Of a DNA stretch of 37,151 bases, positions 31,894 through 37,151 are shown piece by piece. The stretch is from Chloroflexota bacterium (GTDB lineage: Bacteria > Chloroflexota > Anaerolineae > J036 > Brachytrichaceae). Numbering within the stretch: position 1 is the first letter of the stretch; each line of letters starts with the position of its first letter. The notes under the pieces are model-generated. The model did not search any database, was not told the origin of the DNA, and was given only the letters and a program-made list of their open reading frames with translations. The DNA lies in assembly GCA_023382055.1 (NCBI GenBank), contig JAMCQN010000109.1:1-37151 (forward strand). Reading direction: 5' to 3'. The position numbers and the translations under genes were made by a program.

Positions 31894-34377
31894 TCAGTCG
31901 CCCGCATACAGGCGGTGGTAGATCGCGTAGTTATTGGTTACCGTGCGGATATACAGTTGTGTCTCACGATAACCCGCGCCATCCAGCGGCATCGTCATAA
32001 AGAGCGCATCAGGATCGCCGCCGCTGCGATCCTTCCACCTCGACGCCATCCCCGGTCCGCCGTTATAGGCGGCCAGCATGGCATATAGATCGCCGCCCAG
32101 CGCATCGCGCTGGCGCGACAGATAGTAAGCGCCAAAACGCAGGCTGATATACGGGCGAGTCAGGTCGCGCTCGCTGTAATTGGGCGGCCACTTCAGCGCC
32201 GTATTGATCTCCTTTCCAGTCGCGGGAATGACCTGCATCAACCCGTAGGCCGATGCGCCCGACGCGGCGTTTGGCTCGAACAGGCTTTCCTGCCGGATCA
32301 GCCCGGCTATCAGCAGCGGGTCCAAGGCATAGGCGCTGGCCTGTTCATCGATCAGATCGGGGTAGTAGATCGGATAGACCAGTCTCGTGATTAGAATCGG
32401 CGTATCCGCGATGGAGCCGGCCTTGGCAGCGCGCATGAGTGCGGCTGCCGCACCGATGGACTGCCGGTATGCGCCAATATCGCGTAAGTAGAGCGCGAGC
32501 TGGTACAGGATCAACGCATTGTCGTTATAGGCGCTGCGCAACGCGTCGAATTCGTCGCCTGCATCATCCTGCAGCCCCAACCGCCACAATTCGCTGCCTC
32601 GCAGGAAGCGCAGATCGCCGCTCAGCGTCGCCGTCATCGTGCGGATATCCACCGTGTCGCTGATATTCAAGCGCGAGCGTAACCACTTTTCTGCATCAGT
32701 CTGCTGCGCGTCAAGCTGTTGGAGCGTAGGCGTCACAATCTTGCCGAAAGGTTTCGATAACGGGACGCGCGTGACATCCGCCGCCAGTTCAGCAGCGCGC
32801 GCGCCTTCGTAGTCGTCCGGTTTGCGCAACGCCAGGTCCGCCAGCGTGTTCTGCCCGGTCACAACCTTGCCGGCCGCGATCTGTGTTTTACCCAGCCATA
32901 GTTGCGCCAGTTCAGCTTCCTGGGCAGATGGATACGACGAAATCAACGCCTGGAACTTGACTGCTGCCTCATCGAATCGGCCAAGCCGGTGCAGGGCTAT
33001 TGCCCCGCGCAACAGCGCCTCCGGCGCGCCGGCATCAGCCGGATAAGCAGCCGCAGCGGCAAGATAAGCTGTGGCAGCCTGTTCCAGCATTCCGGCGCGC
33101 TCATACATGCGCCCGATGCGCTGCAGGGCTGTACCGGCCTGCGGATCTTTAGGCGCCGTATCCGCCAGCTTCTGATAAGCTGCCGCAGCATTGGCATAGT
33201 CTCCCGCTGCCGCCAGCAGGTTGCCCTTCTCGATCAAAGCGTCGCCATAACGAGGCGAATCCGCGCCATTGGCAATGATCTCGTTCAGATTGCGATAAGC
33301 ATCGGTTACGCTGCCCAGATCGACGTAATTCAATGCCGCCCAATAACGAATCTCATCCAGGTGACTGTCCCTGGCGATAGCACGCTTGAAAGCCTGTTGC
33401 GCGGCCGTGTTCTCCCCGGCGTGATAATCAACGATGCCGCGCTGCAGATCGTCGACCGGCTTGCCTGCTTTGTCCAGCGCCTGTATGGCGGAAAACGCGT
33501 ATGACAGATCGGGGTAGCGGGTGATGATGTCGTTCATCTGCCGGTATGCGGCTGCCGCCTGACCCATCGCGACCAGCACCTGCGTCGATGCCCATTCATT
33601 GCGCGCCTTGGTGATGGCATACTGGGCATCAGTCATGTTGGCCTCGTATAGGCCAAGTGCATCGGCATATCGACCGCTCAATTGCAGCGCCAGCGCCAGC
33701 TTCTCACGCCGCAGGACGGTCTGCACCGGCGTGGATGCGAACGCAACCGCAATGCTGTATGGTTTCACGGCGCTGATGGGCTGATTGGCAGCGATATAGG
33801 CGTCGCCCAGCCACAAGGCCAGATATGGGGATATCACCAGGTTAGCAGCCAGGGTGGTCGAGTAATAGGACACGGCCGCGGCATTGTCGCCGGCACGCGC
33901 TGCGGCTTGCCCCAGCAGGATTTCAGCATCCACAGCCGCTGTGCCGCTCACCACATCGGAAACGATGGCCGTAAACGTGCTCAGCGCCGATGGGGTGTCG
34001 CCAGCGCCAAGCTGGCTCTGCCCCAGTCCCATGCGCGCCTGTATCGCCAGGGTATTCGTTGGCTGGCCCAGTATTCCCAGCGCCTGTTGATACAGACTGG
34101 CGGCTTGCGCATCGTCGCCATTGAAGCCGGCGTGTTGCGCCTGCTTGATCAGCACGGCCGGATCGGGCGTGGGTGTGGGCGTGGGAGATGGCGTCGGCGA
34201 AGGCGCCAGAGTTGGCACGGCGCTCTGCAGGAACTCGACCACGGGAGCACCGGTGGTCGGGTCTTTGTCGGGTGTACATGCGATCAGCAGTCCTGCGATA
34301 CACGCCAACACACCAAAGAGTAACCAGCGTGTAGTCCCGTATTTGTTATGTGAACCAACTAACGGCAGCTTCATCAT
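31894..34377 (-). CDS. TPR-containing lytic transglycosylase lipoprotein (Slt type)
   Basis: Protein of 827 residues. A lipoprotein signal (hydrophobic 17-32, lipobox LIAC with Cys34) is followed by a Pro/Thr-rich linker (about 56-72) that would span to the cell wall. A long alpha-helical region of TPR-like repeats covers about 75-560, and the C-terminal SLT domain has catalytic Glu697 in RQESLFEP, ASAYGLMQVIPAT and LAAYNGGPG. It cleaves peptidoglycan glycan strands to anhydro-muropeptides. The layout resembles Slt70 with its helical superhelix plus SLT domain, here with a lipid anchor. No Shine-Dalgarno is seen; a promoter ends about 9 nt before the ATG. Confidence 0.92.
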   Translation of the reverse strand: MMKLPLVGSHNKYGTTRWLLFGVLACIAGLLIACTPDKDPTTGAPVVEFLQSAVPTLAPSPTPSPTPTPTPDPAVLIKQAQHAGFNGDDAQAASLYQQALGILGQPTNTLAIQARMGLGQSQLGAGDTPSALSTFTAIVSDVVSGTAAVDAEILLGQAAARAGDNAAAVSYYSTTLAANLVISPYLALWLGDAYIAANQPISAVKPYSIAVAFASTPVQTVLRREKLALALQLSGRYADALGLYEANMTDAQYAITKARNEWASTQVLVAMGQAAAAYRQMNDIITRYPDLSYAFSAIQALDKAGKPVDDLQRGIVDYHAGENTAAQQAFKRAIARDSHLDEIRYWAALNYVDLGSVTDAYRNLNEIIANGADSPRYGDALIEKGNLLAAAGDYANAAAAYQKLADTAPKDPQAGTALQRIGRMYERAGMLEQAATAYLAAAAAYPADAGAPEALLRGAIALHRLGRFDEAAVKFQALISSYPSAQEAELAQLWLGKTQIAAGKVVTGQNTLADLALRKPDDYEGARAAELAADVTRVPLSKPFGKIVTPTLQQLDAQQTDAEKWLRSRLNISDTVDIRTMTATLSGDLRFLRGSELWRLGLQDDAGDEFDALRSAYNDNALILYQLALYLRDIGAYRQSIGAAAALMRAAKAGSIADTPILITRLVYPIYYPDLIDEQASAYALDPLLIAGLIRQESLFEPNAASGASAYGLMQVIPATGKEINTALKWPPNYSERDLTRPYISLRFGAYYLSRQRDALGGDLYAMLAAYNGGPGMASRWKDRSGGDPDALFMTMPLDGAGYRETQLYIRTVTNNYAIYHRLYAGD

Positions 34378-34386
34378 GACAGTGCC

Positions 34387-34416
34387 AGTCTAGCATGTAC
34401 GCAATTGCCGGCACAA
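34387..34416 (-). promoter_or_regulatory. Candidate promoter of the transglycosylase gene
   Basis: On the minus strand TTGTGC (34411-34416), 18-bp spacer, extended TGC and TAGACT (34387-34392). The -10 ends 9 nt from ATG 34377, so the transcript would be leaderless. Confidence 0.4.
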
Positions 34417-34488
34417 TAGATCGTTATGCGCGTGTGGGGCAATCGTCGCCCGCAAAACCTAACCTTACGGAAGACCTACGCGCGTCGA

Positions 34489-35448
34489 TCAGACCTGTCC
34501 CGTTTCCAGATAACGCACCTGCGCGGGTGACAGAACAACGTCGCCGGCGCTCAGGCTGTCGGTCAGTTGCTCCATGTTACGGCAGCCCACGATAGGTATT
34601 GTCACGAACGGCTGCGAGGTCAGGTAACCCAGGGCGATTTGCGTGATTGAGAGCCCGCTCTCGGCAGCAAGCTGCCTGATGCGAGCCAGCCGCTGCTCGT
34701 TTTCGGGCAGGCGATAGGTCGCCGGCGACTCCTTGAGTTTACCCACCGCCATCTTGTTGAACAAACCGTTTGCCTGTGAGGAATAGGGAATCGCAGCCAT
34801 ACCACTATCTGTATGGTAAGTCCGCAACGGCTCATCCATCGCGACCAGTGTTTTATCAGCCATGCCGGCGGTATTGACAGCCGCCAGGCTCCACAGCATC
34901 TGGTCGCCGCAGAAGCCCTGCAAGCCGTGCGTCGAAGCATAGGCCTGCGCCTGACGGATGCGTTCCGCGCGCCAGTTTGAGCAGCCGATGTAACGCAGCT
35001 TGCCGGCCTTGATATGCACGTTGAGCGATTCGATGATCTCGCCGGCCGGCCGGCTGGGGTCGTCGCGATGCAGCCAGTAAAGGTCGATATAGTCGGTCTG
35101 CAGGTGCTCCAGGCTGGCATCGACATCCGACTCGATCTCCTGCGGCGACATGCGCGGGATATTCATCGCCTTCAAGTCGGGGTGCGCCCCCTTCGTACCG
35201 ACGATGATGCGGGCGCGGTTTTTGCGCGCCTTCATCCAGCGCCCGATGGTTTTCTCGCTGCTGGAGCGCTCGATGGGCAGCCAGTCCGCATAAACCTTGG
35301 CTGAATCGAGGAAGTTCCCACCTTGCGCAACCAGCGCATCGAGCATGGCGAACGACGCTTCGCGCTCGATGCTGCTGCCCATGCCGCCCGTGCCCAGACA
35401 GATGACGGACGGTTTGAGATCGGTTCCCGGGATGTGTGTTGTTCGCAT
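34489..35448 (-). CDS. Aldo/keto reductase
   Basis: NADPH-type oxidoreductase of 319 residues with a TIM-barrel pattern. The catalytic tetrad is visible: Asp and Tyr in NFLDSAKVYADW, Lys in IVGTKGAHP and His in DLYWLHRDDP. The cofactor region near the C-terminus includes TIPIVGCRNMEQL. It resembles AKR groups of unknown sugar-aldehyde specificity. The upstream minus-strand TAGAAT (35455-35460) is only 6 nt from the ATG, and no Shine-Dalgarno is seen. A GH3 gene tail ends 4 nt upstream, so this reductase may once have been the second gene of a beta-glucosidase operon. Confidence 0.9.
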   Translation of the reverse strand: MRTTHIPGTDLKPSVICLGTGGMGSSIEREASFAMLDALVAQGGNFLDSAKVYADWLPIERSSSEKTIGRWMKARKNRARIIVGTKGAHPDLKAMNIPRMSPQEIESDVDASLEHLQTDYIDLYWLHRDDPSRPAGEIIESLNVHIKAGKLRYIGCSNWRAERIRQAQAYASTHGLQGFCGDQMLWSLAAVNTAGMADKTLVAMDEPLRTYHTDSGMAAIPYSSQANGLFNKMAVGKLKESPATYRLPENEQRLARIRQLAAESGLSITQIALGYLTSQPFVTIPIVGCRNMEQLTDSLSAGDVVLSPAQVRYLETGQV

Positions 35449-35452
35449 GCGC

Positions 35453-35551
35453 CTATTCTAGTCGGATGGCGGCGGCGCAGCATATGTCGCGCGACGAACT
35501 GCCGAGCAGAATCTGAAACTCGCCGGGTTCGGCCACCCATGACGCATAGAC
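35453..35551 (-). pseudogene. C-terminal remnant of a GH3 beta-glucosidase
   Basis: About 32 codons ending in TAG read WVAEPGEFQILLGSSSRDI followed by a short hydrophobic end. This is the characteristic C-terminal fibronectin-like tail of GH3 beta-glucosidases (usual form: EPGEFEVLVGSSSRDIR). Upstream the similarity stops and the MFS gene starts within 50 nt on the other strand, so the rest of a gene of about 2.2 kb is missing. Confidence 0.7.
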
Positions 35552-35557
35552 CAAATG

Positions 35558-35586
35558 TTCTACAGTCAATAAGGCTCTGCTAAAAT
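35558..35586 (+). promoter_or_regulatory. Candidate promoter of the MFS gene
   Basis: TTCTAC (35558-35563) and TAAAAT (35581-35586) are 17 bp apart. The -10 ends 11 nt before ATG 35598 and no ribosome-binding site is seen, so a leaderless or very short leader is expected. It lies next to the GH3 remnant. Confidence 0.4.
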
Positions 35587-35597
35587 CACACCCACGT

Positions 35598-36833
35598 ATG
35601 CAGGCAACCCAAACCCAACCCGGCGCCCTGGATGCCAGGCGCGTCAAGCGCTCGCTCAATCTCATCTTTCTGGTCATGCTGATGGATATCGTCGGGCTCA
35701 CGATCATCATCCCGGTCGCGCCTTATATCGTCCGGCGTTACAGCAACGAAGCATTAATGGTCACCGCCCTGTCGGGCATTTATGCCGCGATGCAATTCCT
35801 GGCCGCGCCTGCACTCGGGAAGATCAGCGACCGCATTGGGCGGCGGCCCGTGCTGCTGATCAGCGTGTTCGGCTCCGCCATGGGCTACGTCGCCTTCGGC
35901 ATCGGCGGGGCGCTGTGGGTGTTGTTTCTCTCGCGCATCATCGACGGCATCACCGGCGGCAATCTTTCCACCGCCTCGGCCTATATCGCGGATGTGTCCA
36001 CGCCCCAGGAACGCGCGAAGAATTTCGGCCGCATCGGCATGGCCTTCGGGCTGGGTTTCATCCTGGGGCCTGCGCTGGGCGGCGCAACCAGCCAGATCAG
36101 CATCGATGCGCCGGCCTACACGGCGGGCATCCTGTCGTTGATCAACGTCGTTTTGATCTACTTCCTGCTGCCCGAATCGCTGCCGCCCGAAAAGCGCGAG
36201 CATACTCCGCTGCGCGCCAGGGATTTCAATCCGCTGGTCGCCATCAGCGAGATGGCGCGCAAACCCGGCCTGGGTGTGCTGCTGCTTGTCACCGCCATTT
36301 TCGCGTTTGCCTTCAACGGCGCCAACAGCTCATCCAACGTGTTCTACGTGAGCCGTTTCGCCGCGCCGCCGTGGCAGATCGGCCTGCTGTTCGTGGTGGG
36401 CGGCGGCGTCACGTTCGCGACGCAATCCTAGCTGGTACAGCCGGTTGTGGGCCGGCTTGGCGAGAAGACCATGGCGATTGCCAGCCTGGTCGCGCAGGCG
36501 CTTGGATTGACGCTGATAAGCATCGCCCCGCAATTCTGGATGCTCTATCCTATCTCCGTGCTGATGAACGGCATTGGCAGCTTCGTGTGGTCCACCCTGG
36601 GTTCCCTGACGGCCGGCAAAGTGGCGCCGCGCGAACAAGGCAACCTGGCCGGCGTGAACACGGCGCTGCAGAGTCTGATGGGGGTATTCGGCCCGTTCAC
36701 TGCGGGCGCGGCGTTCGACCACATCATGCCCAGCGCGCCGTTGTGGGGCGCAGCAATCCTGCTCGCTGTCGCTGCGCTGATCATGGCGGGAATCCGAGTA
36801 AGCCGGCAGCCGCGCCCGTACCCCATAAGCTAA
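35598..36833 (+). pseudogene. MFS drug/sugar exporter interrupted by an in-frame amber stop
   Basis: A single reading frame of 412 codons encodes a 12-helix major facilitator of the TetA/DHA1 type. It has motif A GKISDRIGRRPVLL near 74-87 and [20 protein letters not shown] near 120-139. A TAG at 36429-36431 (codon 278) falls in the loop after VGGGVTFATQS and before LVQPVVGRLGEKT, where the family continues without a break; the same frame then runs to TAA at 36833. Trp (TGG) or Gln (CAG) would each need one transition. ilvE uses TAG as its normal stop, so general recoding is unlikely. The N-terminal 277 residues alone would lack the last helices. The cause is a real nonsense mutation, readthrough or a sequence error. 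Confidence 0.8.
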
Positions 36834-36866
36834 AGCTATCCTGGCGCGCCAGTATTCGGGCAGTCT

Positions 36867-37082
36867 GGGCTTGACCATCCAACCGGAGAACTCATGCAGG
36901 AAAGTGCGAAACCCTTCCAGATGCTGCGCTGGAAATCCATACGCCTGCGGTGCACCCGCCAGTACGCGCTCGAAACAGGCCAGCCACTCCTGGCGCGCGG
37001 CCTCGTCGATGGAGAACGGCAGATGGCGCGCGCGCAGCATGGGAGAGCCATACCGCTGCTGATAGAGGGGCGGACCGCCTAA
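36867..37082 (-). pseudogene. Remnant of a group II truncated hemoglobin
   Basis: Minus-strand frame LGGPPLYQQRYGSPMLRARH continues as LPFSIDEAARQEWLACFERV. The pattern GGPPLYxxRYGxPxLRxRHLPF with the proximal His is typical of group II truncated globins (YjbI/GlbO type). The N-terminal half is missing: the frame meets a stop at 37095-37097 and has no start codon before ATG 37040. Downstream, after HEFSGWMVKP, it has no stop where the protein should end and runs antisense through the MFS gene. Both ends are therefore damaged, or the N-terminal half is separated by an insertion beyond about 37083. Bases 37083-37151 show no recognisable gene. Confidence 0.6.
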
Positions 37083-37151
37083 TACTACTTTGTCTCATTT
37101 GCGTTGAACGAACAGCTGTCTGACAGCAGCAGCGAACAACGCCTCAACAAT

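Noticed and set aside
36429..36431. TAG recoded as an amino acid throughout this genome
   Set aside because: ilvE ends in TAG exactly where the family ends, so TAG works as a stop.
36330..37040. 236-codon minus-strand gene
   Set aside because: Only its first about 60 codons resemble a protein (globin); the rest is antisense to the MFS gene. It is treated as a globin remnant.

Overview
The window is GC-rich, gene-dense bacterial DNA. The gene content points to a member of the Chloroflexota (Anaerolineae-like), but this is inference from gene content, not a phylogenetic result. Supporting features are an aerobic caa3-type oxidase operon with a fused CtaA-CtaB protein, several cytoplasmic glycoside hydrolases, uroporphyrinogen-decarboxylase-like proteins beside sugar genes, short palindromic repeats, and a mix of Shine-Dalgarno-led and apparently leaderless genes.

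Layout. (1) 160-9751, all minus strand: a nearly unbroken run of closely spaced or overlapping genes. In transcription order these are a double-hotdog thioesterase, a SAM methyltransferase, a UroD-like protein, a GyrI-like protein, a possible 54-residue ORF, a zinc-type dehydrogenase, a short KdpD-type kinase, KdpE, a USP-like membrane protein and a KimA-like potassium permease that ends at a good terminator. (2) 9821-13247, minus: a GH127-type glycosidase, a second UroD-like protein and a truncated Gfo/Idh/MocA dehydrogenase, with two perfect palindromes, one inside the GH127 reading frame and one at the dehydrogenase break. (3) 13321-19359, minus: the cytochrome c oxidase operon ctaC-ctaD-ctaAB-small membrane protein-subunit IV-like-ctaE-FixH/YtkA-like. 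(4) 19618-25364: two divergently transcribed GH38 alpha-mannosidase-family genes. (5) 25440-31849, plus: mtnA, an alpha/beta hydrolase, typA/bipA, tRNA-Gly(TCC), leuB and ilvE. Heptanucleotide arrays in opposite orientations flank leuB. (6) 31894-37151: a TPR lytic transglycosylase lipoprotein, an aldo/keto reductase, a GH3 C-terminal remnant, an MFS transporter with an in-frame amber stop, and a globin remnant at the edge.

How the genes work together. The oxidase operon supplies all three core subunits plus heme A synthesis and assembly functions. leuB and ilvE belong to branched-chain amino acid synthesis. The hydrolases, UroD-like proteins and dehydrogenases look like accessory intracellular carbohydrate or methyl-group metabolism. 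The strongest candidate for a little-described system is the potassium locus. Its permease keeps every residue I associate with K+ binding in KimA but lacks the usual C-terminal USP-like domain. That fold appears instead in a separate membrane-anchored protein encoded next to it, downstream of a KdpD/KdpE pair whose kinase lacks the classical cytoplasmic sensor half.

Decay is frequent: the Gfo/Idh, GH3, MFS and globin genes are all broken, and palindromes mark several gene ends. No complete insertion sequence, CRISPR array, rRNA or phage module is visible. No stretch above 300 bases is without a gene. Bases 1-160 hold nothing I recognise.
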